A DNA stretch of 64,000 bases from Luteimonas padinae (lineage in GTDB: Bacteria; Pseudomonadota; Gammaproteobacteria; Xanthomonadales; Xanthomonadaceae): contig NZ_BMZT01000012.1 in assembly GCF_014652935.1 (NCBI RefSeq), positions 18,453-82,452 of the forward strand, written 5' to 3'. The translations under genes were made by a program, and so were the position numbers. Below the pieces are notes generated by a model. That model made no database searches. It saw only the letters and a program-made list of their open reading frames with translations, and was not told the origin of the DNA. Position 1 is the stretch's first letter. Each line of letters opens with the position of its first letter. Of the stretch, positions 47,984-57,454 are shown piece after piece.

Positions 47984-49948
47984 TCAGCGCGGACCCGGCT
48001 CCACCGGTGCCGCCGCCTCCTGCTTCGCCGAGCTGCGGTAAAGCATCCACGCCACCACCGCGAGCACCGCCAGGCCGACCCACTGGTTGAAGTGCAGCGA
48101 CTCCGCCACCGCCAGCACGTCGGAGCGCTCGGTGACCACGATCGGCACCGCGATCGCGATGCCCATCAGCGCTTCGCCGGTGATCAGGCCGGCAGCGAAC
48201 AGCGTGCCCGGCCGGTGCACGCGGTCGCGTGCGCCCTCGTCGCGGCCGTCGATGCCGTGGCGGCGCTCGACCATCCACGCCAGCACGCCACCCAGGAAGA
48301 TCGGCACCATCAGCTCGATCGGCAGGTAGATGCCGATCGCAGCCGCCAGCACCGGCACGCGGAAGGTCGAGGCGCGCGACTTCAGCCATTCGTCGAGGGC
48401 GATGATTGCCGCGCCGACGCCGGCGCCGATCGCGATCATGTCCCAGGGCAGCTTGCCGCCGAACATGCCCTGGGCCACCGACGCCATCAGCGTCGCCTGC
48501 GGCGCGGCCAGCGACTGCGGCTGCTCCGGCGTGGGCGCGCCGATGCCGTAGGCCTGGGCCAGCAGGTTGAGCACCGGCGCCATGATCAGCGCGCAGGAGA
48601 ACGCCCCGATGGCGAGCATCAACTGCTGCTTCCACGGCGTCGCGCCGACGATGTAGCCGGCCTTGAGGTCCTGCAGGTTGTCGCCGCCGACCGCCGCCGC
48701 GCAGCACACCACCGCGCCGATCATGATCGCCGCCACCGCGCCCACCGGCGAATCGCGGCCCAGCAGCAGCACCAGCACCGCCGCCGCGAACAGGATGGTG
48801 GCGATGGTGATGCCCGACACCGGGTTGTTCGACGAACCCACCAGGCCCGCCAGGTAGGCCGACACCGAGACGAACAGGAAGCCGGCCACGATCATGATGA
48901 CCGTCATCGGCACGCTGACGAACCAGTTGCCGACGATGGCCTGGTACAGCACCAGCAGCGGGATCACGAACAGCAGCAGCGCGATCAGCATCCACTTCAT
49001 CGGCAGGTCGCGGTCGGTCTCGGCGACCACGTCGCCGCTGCCCTTGCGCGCGGCCGCGATGCCGCTGCGGACGCCCGACAGCAGCGACTTGCGCAGCGAG
49101 AACAGGGTCCAGATGCCGCCGATCAGCATCGCGCCGACGCCGAGGTAGCGGATCTTCGCCGACCAGATCGCCCCGGCCGCATCCGCGGCGGAGGCGCCGG
49201 CGAGCTGCGCCGACAGCACCGGGTCGCTGCCCAGGAACAGCGCGTGGTAGAGCGGAATGGCGATGTTCCAGGACAGGATCGCGCCCGACAGCACCACGAT
49301 GCCGATGTTCAGGCCGACGATATAGCCCACGCCGAGCAGCGCCGGCGACAGGTTGGTGCCCATGTAGCCCAGGTACTTGCCCATGAAGCCCGAGACCACG
49401 GCGTTGTCCGGGATCATGCGCATGCCGCTCTCCGCGGCGACCTTGACCACCGCGCCCACGGCGGCGGCCAGGCCCAGGATCTTCAGGCCCGGACCGGGAT
49501 TTTCGCCGGCCTTGAGCACTTCGGCCGCGGCCTTGCCCTCGGGGAACGGCAGCGGATCCTCGACGATCATCGTGCGCCGCAGCGGCACCGAGAACAGCAC
49601 GCCCAGCAGGCCGCCCAGGCCCGCGATCGCGAGCACCCAGGAATAGCGGAAGTCGTCCCAGTAGCCGAGGATCACCAGCGCCGGGATAGTGAAGATCACG
49701 CCCGCCGCGATCGAGGAGCCGGCCGAAGCGCCGGTCTGCACGATGTTGTTCTCGAGGATGGTGCCGCCGCCGAGCAGGCGCAGCACGCCCATCGACACCA
49801 CCGCCGCGGGAATCGCGGTGGCGATGGTCAGGCCGGCGAACAGGCCGAGGTAGGCATTGGCCGCGGACAGCACCACCGCCAGCACGATGGCCAGCAGCAC
49901 TGCGCGGAAGGTCAGCTGCGGTGCGGCACCGCGCTCTTGGTCTGTCAT
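47984..49948 (-). CDS. OPT-family oligopeptide transporter
   Basis: A 654-residue polytopic membrane protein with about 14-16 helices. The N-terminus TFRAVLLAIVLAVVLSAANAYLGLFAGLTIATAIPAAVVSMGVL, given here only as the family's first two helices in segments, is typical of prokaryotic OPT proteins. NNIVQTGASAGSSIAAGVIF and PFPEGKAAAEVLKAG are further OPT motifs. It should import oligopeptides or metal-peptide complexes. It lies between two S9 peptidase genes on the same strand. Confidence 0.92.
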   Translation of the reverse strand: MTDQERGAAPQLTFRAVLLAIVLAVVLSAANAYLGLFAGLTIATAIPAAVVSMGVLRLLGGGTILENNIVQTGASAGSSIAAGVIFTIPALVILGYWDDFRYSWVLAIAGLGGLLGVLFSVPLRRTMIVEDPLPFPEGKAAAEVLKAGENPGPGLKILGLAAAVGAVVKVAAESGMRMIPDNAVVSGFMGKYLGYMGTNLSPALLGVGYIVGLNIGIVVLSGAILSWNIAIPLYHALFLGSDPVLSAQLAGASAADAAGAIWSAKIRYLGVGAMLIGGIWTLFSLRKSLLSGVRSGIAAARKGSGDVVAETDRDLPMKWMLIALLLFVIPLLVLYQAIVGNWFVSVPMTVIMIVAGFLFVSVSAYLAGLVGSSNNPVSGITIATILFAAAVLVLLLGRDSPVGAVAAIMIGAVVCCAAAVGGDNLQDLKAGYIVGATPWKQQLMLAIGAFSCALIMAPVLNLLAQAYGIGAPTPEQPQSLAAPQATLMASVAQGMFGGKLPWDMIAIGAGVGAAIIALDEWLKSRASTFRVPVLAAAIGIYLPIELMVPIFLGGVLAWMVERRHGIDGRDEGARDRVHRPGTLFAAGLITGEALMGIAIAVPIVVTERSDVLAVAESLHFNQWVGLAVLAVVAWMLYRSSAKQEAAAPVEPGPR

Positions 49949-50005
49949 CGGATCGCATCCCCCGGAGGAAGCCGCAAAGCTATCCCTCCGGCGCGCGCGC
50001 GTCCA

Positions 50006-50036
50006 GCGCCAGCGCCGCCGGCAGCGGCGCTGGCGC
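50006..50036 (-). terminator. long GC hairpin after the second S9 peptidase gene
   Basis: A perfect 13-bp stem (50006-50018 with 50024-50036) and a five-base loop begin eight bases after the peptidase stop. No U-run follows on the minus strand. Confidence 0.5.
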
Positions 50037-50043
50037 GTCAGGC

Positions 50044-52011
50044 CTACTTCGCGGCAGCCGTCTTTCCGCCGAGGTGCGTGGCCAGGAAGGCCAGCAGGCG
50101 GGTGTAGTACTCGCGCCGGTTGTCATCGTCGTAGTAGCCGTGGCCTTCGGTGGGGAAGTAGAGCATCTCCACCGACACGCCAGCCGACCGCAACGCACGT
50201 TCCATCATCCGGCTGTGCTCGATCGGCGCGCGCTCGTCCTTGCCGCCCGCGGCAAGGAACACCGGCACCTTGATGCGATCGGCCATGCGGTTGGGCGAGA
50301 CCGCGGCCAGCGCATCGCGCTCGCCGATCCACTCGCGCAGGTAGGTCGTGCCCGAGCCGCGCTTCTGAACGTCGCCGTGCGTGTGCATGGTCGGCAAATC
50401 GTAGACGCCGACGTTGCCCGCCGCGCAGCGGTACAGCGAAGGCTCCTTCGCCGCCCCCATCAGCGCCGCGTAGCCGCCGTAGCTGCTGCCGTAGATGCAG
50501 ATGCGGCCGGCGTCGGCGATGCCTTCGGCGATCGCCCAGCGGGTGGCATCCGTCACGTCGTCCTGCATGGTGCCGCCCCACTGGCGCGCCCCGGCCTGCT
50601 CGAACGCGCGCCCGTGGTTGCCGGAGCCGCGGAAGTTCACCTGCAGCACCGCGTAGCCGGCCTCGGCGAGCATCTGGGCTTCGGTATCGAATGCCCAGGT
50701 GTCGAAGACGCCGTACGGACCGCCGTGCGGGAGCACCACCATCGGCAGTCCGCGGTCGCTCGCTACCCCGGGTAGGGTCAGGAAGCCGTGCAACCTGGTG
50801 CCGTCGCGCGCGGCCAGGCTCACCGGACGCCGTTCGGCCATCGCGGCGGGGTCGAACCACGCACGACGTGCGACGACGTGCTCAGCCTTCTTGGCCACGG
50901 TATCGAAGATGTAGAAATCGCCGGGATTTCGGTCGCTCCACGTCTGCAGCAGCACCTTGCTGCCATCGCGGCTGCTCGACGTGATGAACACCACGTCCCC
51001 ACCGAACGCGGCCTCGAGGCTTCGATACAGGCGGGCGTGTTCGGACTGCGGGTCTAAGAACTCCGTCCGCGGCTTGCCATCCAGAAACAGTGCGCCGACA
51101 GGCACGCGGGTCCCCGGCGCATACAGCATCACCGGATCGCCGACATCATCGGCAAGCACCTTGGTGCGTTCGCCGGTGGCCACGTCGTAGGCCACGATGT
51201 GGTCGGGGCCCTGCGCCTGCTCCACGTTGAGATAGGCGATGCCGTTGTCGGCCGAGAATCCGACTGGCCATTCCGCGTGCCCGCTCACCGATTCGTCGTT
51301 CACCAGCACCCATTCCGCGCCGTCGCGCGGCCGGTAGTAGAGCTTGTTGACGATGTCGTAGCCGGCGCCATGCGCGAAACGGACGACCCCGGCATTGTCG
51401 GTGGTGAATCGCGCGTTGCGGATCGGCGCGATCGCGACCAGCGAGCGGCGCCCGCTGTAGAGGTCGATGCGCTCGGCACGCGTGAACGGGTCGGTCGTGA
51501 AGCGCTCTGTGGACACCAGCGAATGCTTCTGGTCGTCCAGCAGCGGGTCGATCACGAACGCGGCGACGCGCTCGGCGCGCTGGGTCTGGATCCTGGTGCC
51601 GACGCCCGAACCGGTCACGCGCTGGCCGATCAGCAGCTCCTTGTCGCTGCCGTCGACGTCGATACCCATGAGTTCGCCGGTGAGCTGGGGTGCGTCCAGC
51701 AGTCCGAACTTCTGCGCCACGCTGAGCACCACGCGCTCGTCGTTCACCCAGTCGAAATCGGCGAAATGGGTGTTCTCACCGAGGCGCAGGGTCGTGGTGA
51801 CCTGGTTGTCGGCCACGCGCAGGATCGCCATGCCCATTTCCTTTTCCAGCGGAAACGTGGCGGCGTAGTACTCGCCGGTCGGCGAGAGCTTGATGTCGAA
51901 GAACGTGTCTTTCTTGACGTAGGCGTCGATGTCGACACCCTGCGCGGCAAGCGCCGGCGCACCTGCCACAGCCAGCATCCCGGCCAGCATGAATCCACTT
52001 GCCCACTTCAT
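50044..52011 (-). CDS. secreted S9-family prolyl oligopeptidase-like peptidase
   Basis: A 655-residue exported peptidase. The signal peptide ends near ALAAQ. An irregular beta-propeller region (IKLSPTGEYYAATFP at residue 42 onward) precedes the alpha/beta-hydrolase domain with LPHGGPYGVFD, the nucleophile in GSSYGGYAALMGA, the Asp in GKDERAP and the His in GHGYYD. It is only distantly similar to the other S9 peptidase in this block. ATG 52011 is used; the TTG at 52017 is less likely. Confidence 0.9.
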   Translation of the reverse strand: MKWASGFMLAGMLAVAGAPALAAQGVDIDAYVKKDTFFDIKLSPTGEYYAATFPLEKEMGMAILRVADNQVTTTLRLGENTHFADFDWVNDERVVLSVAQKFGLLDAPQLTGELMGIDVDGSDKELLIGQRVTGSGVGTRIQTQRAERVAAFVIDPLLDDQKHSLVSTERFTTDPFTRAERIDLYSGRRSLVAIAPIRNARFTTDNAGVVRFAHGAGYDIVNKLYYRPRDGAEWVLVNDESVSGHAEWPVGFSADNGIAYLNVEQAQGPDHIVAYDVATGERTKVLADDVGDPVMLYAPGTRVPVGALFLDGKPRTEFLDPQSEHARLYRSLEAAFGGDVVFITSSSRDGSKVLLQTWSDRNPGDFYIFDTVAKKAEHVVARRAWFDPAAMAERRPVSLAARDGTRLHGFLTLPGVASDRGLPMVVLPHGGPYGVFDTWAFDTEAQMLAEAGYAVLQVNFRGSGNHGRAFEQAGARQWGGTMQDDVTDATRWAIAEGIADAGRICIYGSSYGGYAALMGAAKEPSLYRCAAGNVGVYDLPTMHTHGDVQKRGSGTTYLREWIGERDALAAVSPNRMADRIKVPVFLAAGGKDERAPIEHSRMMERALRSAGVSVEMLYFPTEGHGYYDDDNRREYYTRLLAFLATHLGGKTAAAK

Positions 52012-52089
52012 CCTCAAGCCCCCGTATCGGCCAGCCCCTTGCTGGCAGCCTTCATTATGACGGCCGGGCAGGACGGAGGGTACCGCGGC

Positions 52090-52989
52090 TCAGGCGCCGG
52101 CAAGGCTGTCCAGGACGCGGCCCAGGTCGGCTTCCCATGCAGGCAGCGCGACCGGCCACGCGGCACGCAGCGCCGCCGTATCCAGCCGCGAGTACGCCGG
52201 GCGACGCGCCGGCGTGGGGTATTCGCTCGATGGCACCGGCGTCACCAGCGGGCGCCGCGCCAGCAGGCCGCGGGACACGCCACCTTCGACAATCGCGCTG
52301 GCGAAACCATGCCAGGTCGTGCCACCCGATGCGGTGAGATGCCACAGGCCGGATGGCTGGGCGGACGAAGCGAGCGCTGTCGCCGTGACCGATGCGATCA
52401 GGCGGGCCGACGTCGGCGTGCCGCGCTGGTCGTCGACCACGCGCAGTTCGTCGCGCTCGGCCGCCAGGCGCAGTATCGTGCGCATGAAGTTGTGGCCGTA
52501 GGCGCCGTAGACCCAGGCCGTGCGGAAGATCATGTGGCGAGCGCCGCTCGCCCTGATCGCGTCTTCGCCGGCGAGCTTGCTCGCGCCGTAGACGCCCAGT
52601 GGCGCAGTGGCGTCGTCCTCCCGCCACGGCCGGCTGCCGTTGCCGTCGAAGACATAGTCGGTCGAGTAGTGCACCAGCAGTGCGCCGCGTCGCGCGCAGG
52701 CGGTCGCCAGGGCCGCGGGCGCGTCGGCGTTGGCGCGGAACGCGGCGTCGCGTTCCTGCTCGGCGCGATCGACGGCGGTGTATGCGGCGGCATTGACCAC
52801 GACGTCCGGCGCGATGCGGTCGACCAGCGCCGGCAGGGTGTCCGGCTGGTCGAAATCCGCGCGCTCGCAACCCCCGCCGTCAGGCAGCATGCCGCTGCGC
52901 GTGGTGCAGACCACCTCGCCAAGCCGGGCAAGCTCCGGGCGCAGCGCATGCCCGACCTGCCCGTTCGCCCCCAGCAGCAGCAGCCTCAC
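52090..52989 (-). CDS. rfbD: dTDP-4-dehydrorhamnose reductase
   Basis: A 299-residue SDR that makes dTDP-L-rhamnose in the last step of the pathway. The N-terminal loop is GANGQVGHAL, then VVNAAAYTAVDRAE, HYSTDYVFDG, the catalytic YGASKLAGE and FRTAWVYGAYGHNFM. It is the last gene of rfbBACD and its start overlaps the rfbC stop by four bases. Confidence 0.95.
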   Translation of the reverse strand: MRLLLLGANGQVGHALRPELARLGEVVCTTRSGMLPDGGGCERADFDQPDTLPALVDRIAPDVVVNAAAYTAVDRAEQERDAAFRANADAPAALATACARRGALLVHYSTDYVFDGNGSRPWREDDATAPLGVYGASKLAGEDAIRASGARHMIFRTAWVYGAYGHNFMRTILRLAAERDELRVVDDQRGTPTSARLIASVTATALASSAQPSGLWHLTASGGTTWHGFASAIVEGGVSRGLLARRPLVTPVPSSEYPTPARRPAYSRLDTAALRAAWPVALPAWEADLGRVLDSLAGA

Positions 52990-53543
52990 GGCAGGTAGAC
53001 CGGCAGGCGCTCTTCGGGGACCTCGGCGAGGAACGGCGCACGCGCATCCTTGTCCGACAGCACCGGATCGGCCACCGGCCAGTCGACGGTCAGGTCGGCA
53101 TCGTTCCAGCGGATCCCGGCATCGGCCTCACGGTCGTAGGTGGCGGTGCAGAGATAGGTGAACACCGCGCGCTCGCTGAGGGTCACGAAACCGTGGGCGA
53201 AGCCTTCCGGGATCCAGAAGTGGCGCTTGTTCTCTGCGCTCAGGACTGCGGCGGTCCACTTGCCGAAGGTGGGCGAGCCGCGACGGATGTCGACGGCGAC
53301 GTCCCAGACCTCGCCTTCGACCACGGAAACATACTTGCCCTGCGGCTTCGGCCACTGGTAGTGCAGGCCGCGCAGCACGCCGCGCGAGGACGAGGACACG
53401 TTGCCCTGCACGAAGGCAGGCGTGAGCCCGTGCTGCGCGAGCTTGTCGGCGTTGAAGGATTCGTAGAAGAAGCCGCGGTCGTCGCCGAACACCTGCGGCT
53501 CGATCACCACGCAGCCCGGCAGGCCGGTCTCCACCACTTTCAC
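52986..53543 (-). CDS. rfbC: dTDP-4-dehydrorhamnose 3,5-epimerase
   Basis: A 185-residue cupin-fold epimerase. The catalytic His is in RGLHYQ, with [12 protein letters not shown] near the start, [18 protein letters not shown], and the Asp/His pair in IPEGFAHGF. The GTG start at 53543 overlaps the rfbA stop by four bases (GTGA); a longer frame upstream is inside rfbA and rejected. Confidence 0.95.
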   Translation of the reverse strand: MKVVETGLPGCVVIEPQVFGDDRGFFYESFNADKLAQHGLTPAFVQGNVSSSSRGVLRGLHYQWPKPQGKYVSVVEGEVWDVAVDIRRGSPTFGKWTAAVLSAENKRHFWIPEGFAHGFVTLSERAVFTYLCTATYDREADAGIRWNDADLTVDWPVADPVLSDKDARAPFLAEVPEERLPVYLP

Positions 53544-54427
53544 CGCACCACTCCACGCTTCGCAAGCGACAGCAGGTACTGACCGTAGCCGTTCTTGGCC
53601 AGCGGCGCCGCCAGGCGCTCCAGGTCTTCGTCGCCGATCCAGCCGTTGCTCCAGGCGATTTCCTCGGGACAGCACACGCGCAGGCCCTGGCGCGCCTCGA
53701 CGGTCTCGATGAAATTCGAGGCCTCGATCAGCGACTGGTGGGTGCCGGTATCGAGCCAGGCGTAGCCACGGCCGAGCTGCTCGAGGTGCAGGCTGCCCTC
53801 GTCGAGGTAGCAGCGGTTGAGGTCGGTGATCTCGAGTTCGCCGCGCGGCGAAGGCTTGAGCGAGGCCGCGAAGTCGCTGGCGCGGCCGTCGTAGAAGTAC
53901 AGGCCGGTGACCGCGTAGTTCGAGCGCGGGTTGGCCGGCTTCTCCTCCAGCCCGACGACCTTGCCGTCGGCGTCGAAGTCGGCCACGCCGTAGCGCTCGG
54001 GGTCGCTGACCCAGTAGCCGAACACGGTCGCGCCGTCTTCGCGCGCATCGGCGCGCTTCAGGATTTCGGTGAAGCCGTGGCCGTGGAAGATGTTGTCGCC
54101 CAGCACCAGGCAGCTCGGCTTGCCGTCGACGAACTCGCGACCGATGAGATAGGCCTGAGCCAGCCCGTCCGGGCTCGGCTGCACCGCGTAGCGGATGTCC
54201 ATGCCCCACTGCGACCCGTCGCCCAGCAGCTGCTGGAACAGGGCCTGCTCGTGCGGGGTGTTGATGATCAGCACCTCGCGGATCCCGGCGAGCATCAGCG
54301 CGCTCAGCGGGTAGTAGATCATCGGCTTGTCGTACACCGGCAGCAGCTGCTTGCTGATCGCCTGGGTGATCGGATACAGCCGGGTGCCGGAGCCGCCGGC
54401 CAGGATGATGCCGCGGCGCGCGGTCAT
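53540..54427 (-). CDS. rfbA: glucose-1-phosphate thymidylyltransferase
   Basis: A 295-residue nucleotidyltransferase that makes dTDP-glucose. The nucleotide-binding loop [17 protein letters not shown] is at the N-terminus, followed by [22 protein letters not shown] and LDTGTHQSL. It overlaps rfbB by four bases and rfbC by four bases, so the four genes form one translationally coupled operon. Confidence 0.96.
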   Translation of the reverse strand: MTARRGIILAGGSGTRLYPITQAISKQLLPVYDKPMIYYPLSALMLAGIREVLIINTPHEQALFQQLLGDGSQWGMDIRYAVQPSPDGLAQAYLIGREFVDGKPSCLVLGDNIFHGHGFTEILKRADAREDGATVFGYWVSDPERYGVADFDADGKVVGLEEKPANPRSNYAVTGLYFYDGRASDFAASLKPSPRGELEITDLNRCYLDEGSLHLEQLGRGYAWLDTGTHQSLIEASNFIETVEARQGLRVCCPEEIAWSNGWIGDEDLERLAAPLAKNGYGQYLLSLAKRGVVR

Positions 54428-55479
54428 GCCGCACCCCCGATGCGTTCGAGCCGGTAGCTGCCGTCGAGCACGCGCAGCACCCAGGGCTGGTTGGCCAGGT
54501 ACCAGTCGACGGTCTCGGCGATGCCGCGCTCGAAGCTGTACGCAGGCGTCCAGCCGAGCTCGTCGCGCAGCTTGGAGGCGTCGATCGCGTAGCGGCGGTC
54601 GTGGCCCGGCCGGTCGGCGACGAAGGCGATCTGCGATTCGCGCGGCTGGCCGTCCTCGCGCGGGCGGCGTTCGTCCAGCAGCGCGCAGATCGTCTTCACC
54701 ACCTCGATGTTCTGCTTTTCGGCGTTGCCGCCGACGTTGTAGGTCTCGCCCACGCGGCCCTTGGCCAGCACCGTGCGGATCGCCTCGCAGTGGTCGGTGA
54801 CGAACAGCCAGTCGCGCACCTGTTTTCCGTCGCCGTACACCGGCAGCGACTCGCCGGCCAGGGCCTTGGCGATCACCAGCGGGATCAGCTTCTCGGGGAA
54901 GTGGTAGGGGCCGTAGTTGTTCGAGCAGTTGGTGGTCAGCACCGGCAGCCCGTAGGTGTGGTGGAAGGCGCGCACCAGATGGTCGGACGCGGCCTTCGAC
55001 GCCGAATACGGCGAGTTGGGGGCGTACGGCGTGGTCTCGGTGAACAGGCCGGTCTCGCCGAGGGTGCCGTAGACCTCGTCGGTGGAGACGTGGAGGAAGC
55101 GGAACGCGTCCTTCGCCTCGCCGTCCAGCGCCTTCCAGTAGTCGCGCACGGCCTCGAGCAGCGCCAGGGTGCCGACCACGTTGGTCTGCACGAACGCCGC
55201 CGGGCCGTCGATCGAACGATCGACGTGGCTCTCGGCGGCGAAGTTCACCACCGCGTCGGGACGGTGCTCGGCCAGCAGGCGCTCGACCAGCGCGCGGTCG
55301 CCGATGTCGCCGTGGACGAAGACGTGGTTGGGATTGCCGTCCAGCGACTTGAGCGTGTCGAGGTTGCCGGCATAGGTGAGCGCGTCGAGGTTGACGACGC
55401 GCACGCCCGCGGCAACGGCTTCGAGCACGAAGTTGCCGCCGATGAAACCGGCTCCGCCGGTGACCAGCCAGGTGGGCAT
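54424..55479 (-). CDS. rfbB: dTDP-glucose 4,6-dehydratase
   Basis: A 351-residue extended SDR, the first committed enzyme of the dTDP-rhamnose branch. [12 protein letters not shown] is the NAD loop, then [22 protein letters not shown], the catalytic [28 protein letters not shown] and [18 protein letters not shown] lies before the ATG at 55479. First gene of rfbBACD; no glycosyltransferase follows within the window. Confidence 0.96.
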   Translation of the reverse strand: MPTWLVTGGAGFIGGNFVLEAVAAGVRVVNLDALTYAGNLDTLKSLDGNPNHVFVHGDIGDRALVERLLAEHRPDAVVNFAAESHVDRSIDGPAAFVQTNVVGTLALLEAVRDYWKALDGEAKDAFRFLHVSTDEVYGTLGETGLFTETTPYAPNSPYSASKAASDHLVRAFHHTYGLPVLTTNCSNNYGPYHFPEKLIPLVIAKALAGESLPVYGDGKQVRDWLFVTDHCEAIRTVLAKGRVGETYNVGGNAEKQNIEVVKTICALLDERRPREDGQPRESQIAFVADRPGHDRRYAIDASKLRDELGWTPAYSFERGIAETVDWYLANQPWVLRVLDGSYRLERIGGAA

Positions 55480-55516
55480 GCGGGTGGATCTCCTGAAAGT
55501 GGGGCCTCTGGCAGGC

Positions 55517-56053
55517 TCAGAACGGGATGTCGTCGTCGTTGAAGCCGTCGTCCATCGGCGGCGGGGGCGGCGCCGCACCCCGGCCCTGGCCCTGGCCCTG
55601 GCCGGAGGATCCACGCGGGCCGCGCGCGTAGTCGCCGCCTCCGCGCTCGCCGCCGCCACGCTGGAAGTCACCGCCACCGCGCTGATAATCGCCGCCACCG
55701 CGCTGGCCGCCCTCGCCGCCGCCGCCCAGCATCTGCATCTCGCTGGCGATGATGTCGGTGGTGTAGCGCTCGACGCCGTCCTTGCCGGTGTACTTGTCGG
55801 TGCGCAGCGAGCCCTCGATATAGACCTGGCGACCCTTCTTCAGGTACTCGCCGGCGATCTCCGCCAGGCGGCCGAAGAACTTCACCCGGTGCCATTCGGT
55901 GCGTTCCTGCTGCTGGCCGGTCTGCTTGTCCTTCCAGGCCTCGGTGGTGGCGACGCTGATCGTGGTGATGGCGCTGCCGCCCTGGCTGTACTTCACGTCG
56001 GGGTCGTTGCCGAGGTTGCCGACGAGGATGACCTTGTTGATTCCACGGGCCAT
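55517..56053 (-). CDS. ssb: single-stranded DNA-binding protein
   Basis: A 178-residue SSB. The OB-fold covers residues 1-112 ([21 protein letters not shown], then [24 protein letters not shown]). A Gly/Arg-rich linker with repeated [14 protein letters not shown] units follows, and the acidic interaction tail ends DDDIPF. TATACT at 56110-56105 is a likely -10. It is divergent from ispB. Confidence 0.96.
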   Translation of the reverse strand: MARGINKVILVGNLGNDPDVKYSQGGSAITTISVATTEAWKDKQTGQQQERTEWHRVKFFGRLAEIAGEYLKKGRQVYIEGSLRTDKYTGKDGVERYTTDIIASEMQMLGGGGEGGQRGGGDYQRGGGDFQRGGGERGGGDYARGPRGSSGQGQGQGRGAAPPPPPMDDGFNDDDIPF

Positions 56054-56192
56054 GGGTATGGGTTCCTTGCGCTCTCCGCCGGGATTGGCAGGAGTAAAAG
56101 AGTGAGTATACCCGCCGCTCCCCGGCCATCCGGCCGTGCCCTGCGCGCGCGTGGGACAACGCCGCTTGGGGCCCTGCGGCGGCCCGGCGACC

Positions 56193-56198
56193 TATAAT
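56193..56198 (+). promoter_or_regulatory. -10 box of ispB
   Basis: A consensus TATAAT lies 26 bases before the ispB ATG; no convincing -35 box is visible at the right distance. Confidence 0.5.
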
Positions 56199-56224
56199 GG
56201 CGGCCCCCCGACGCCCGCCGACGC

Positions 56225-57232
56225 ATGGATCCCCACTCCCAGGCCGCCCCGCCCCGCCCCGCCCTGCCGCTGCCCGGGATCCAGGCCCACGCCGCCGCCG
56301 ACATGGCCGCCGTCGACGCCCTGATCCGCCGCCGCCTGGCCTCCGACGTGGTCCTGGTCAACCAGGTGGCCGAGCACATCGTCGCCGGCGGCGGCAAGCG
56401 CCTGCGGCCGATGCTGCTGCTGCTCGCCGCCCGCGCCCTGGGCCACCAGGGGCCGGACGCACACCACCTGGCGGCGGTGGTCGAGTTCATCCACACCTCC
56501 ACCCTGCTCCACGACGACGTGGTCGACGAGTCCGACCTGCGCCGCGGCCGCAGCACCGCCAACGCGGTGTTCGGCAACGCCGCCAGCGTGCTGGTCGGCG
56601 ACTTCCTGTATTCGCGCAGCTTCCAGCTGATGGTCGAGCTGGGCTCGATGCCGATCCAGGAGATCCTCGCCGGCACCACCAACCGCATTGCCGAGGGCGA
56701 GGTGCTGCAGCTGCTGCACGTGCGCAACCCGGACGTGGACGAAGCCGCCTACCTGCGCGTGATCGAGCGCAAGACCGCGATCCTGTTCGCCGCCGCCACC
56801 CGCCTGGGCGCGCTGCTGGCCGGTGCCGACGAGGCGACCCAGCAGCGCCTGCACGACTACGGCCTGAACCTCGGCATCGCCTTCCAGATCGCCGACGACG
56901 TGCTCGACTACAGTGCCGACGAGGCCGCGCTGGGCAAGCACCTGGGTGACGACCTCGCCGAAGGCAAGATGACCCTGCCGCTGATCCACGCCATGGCCCA
57001 CGCCGACGGAGCTCTGCGCGCGCGGCTGCGCACGATCGTGGAAGAAGGCGACGTGGATGCGCTGGACGAAGCGATCGCCGCGATCCGCGCCAGCGGCGGG
57101 CTGGAGTACAGCATCGCCCGCGCCCGCGAGTACGCCGCGCTGGCCGAGGCCGCGCTGGACGGCCTGGACGAGGGCGAGTCGGTGGCCGCGCTGCGCGGCC
57201 TGGTGCGCCACGCCGTCGACCGCGGCGCCTGA
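56225..57232 (+). CDS. ispB: polyprenyl (octaprenyl) diphosphate synthase
   Basis: A 335-residue trans-prenyltransferase that makes the ubiquinone side chain. The first Asp-rich motif is LLHDDVVDESDLRRGR and the second is AFQIADDVLDYSADEAALGK, with GGGKRLRPMLLLLAA near the start. Chain length cannot be read from the sequence alone, but ubiquinone-8 is usual in this group. Followed by a REP pair and a tandem repeat. Confidence 0.93.
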   Translation: MDPHSQAAPPRPALPLPGIQAHAAADMAAVDALIRRRLASDVVLVNQVAEHIVAGGGKRLRPMLLLLAARALGHQGPDAHHLAAVVEFIHTSTLLHDDVVDESDLRRGRSTANAVFGNAASVLVGDFLYSRSFQLMVELGSMPIQEILAGTTNRIAEGEVLQLLHVRNPDVDEAAYLRVIERKTAILFAAATRLGALLAGADEATQQRLHDYGLNLGIAFQIADDVLDYSADEAALGKHLGDDLAEGKMTLPLIHAMAHADGALRARLRTIVEEGDVDALDEAIAAIRASGGLEYSIARAREYAALAEAALDGLDEGESVAALRGLVRHAVDRGA

Positions 57233-57262
57233 TTCCGGCCCCCTGCCAGCAGGCCGCTCTGC

Positions 57263-57360
57263 TGTAGGAGCAGCTACAGCTGCGACCGGCTTCGCCCCGG
57301 AGGCCTCGGCCCCGAGTGCTTCGCCCCAAGAGCGAATCGCAGCTATAGCTGCTCCTACAG
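57263..57360. repeat. inverted pair of REP elements (REPIN-like)
   Basis: TGTAGGAGCAGCTACAGCTGCGAC at 57263-57286 and its near-perfect inverse at 57336-57360 face each other across 49 bases. Each has a GTAGGAGC head and a CAGCTRYAGCTG palindrome, with T/C exchanges kept symmetric. Related single copies lie at 47950 and 63873. No RAYT transposase gene is in the window. Confidence 0.75.
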
Positions 57361-57364
57361 CGAA

Positions 57365-57454
57365 GCGGGTGGCGGCGCAGCGGGTGGCGACGCAGCGGGT
57401 GGCGGCGCAGCGGGTGGCGGCGTAGCGGGGCCTACGCAGCGGGTGGCGCTGCGG
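57365..57454. repeat. 15-bp tandem repeat
   Basis: Units of GCGGGTGGCGRCGCA begin at 57365, 57380, 57395 and 57410. A diverged unit at 57425 and one more at 57440 run into the 3' end of murD2 (stop at 57432), so the repeat adds codons to the MurD2 tail. Confidence 0.8.

Noticed and set aside
57365..57454. Possible CRISPR array
   Set aside because: The 15-bp units are directly contiguous without spacers and are too short; it is a simple tandem repeat.
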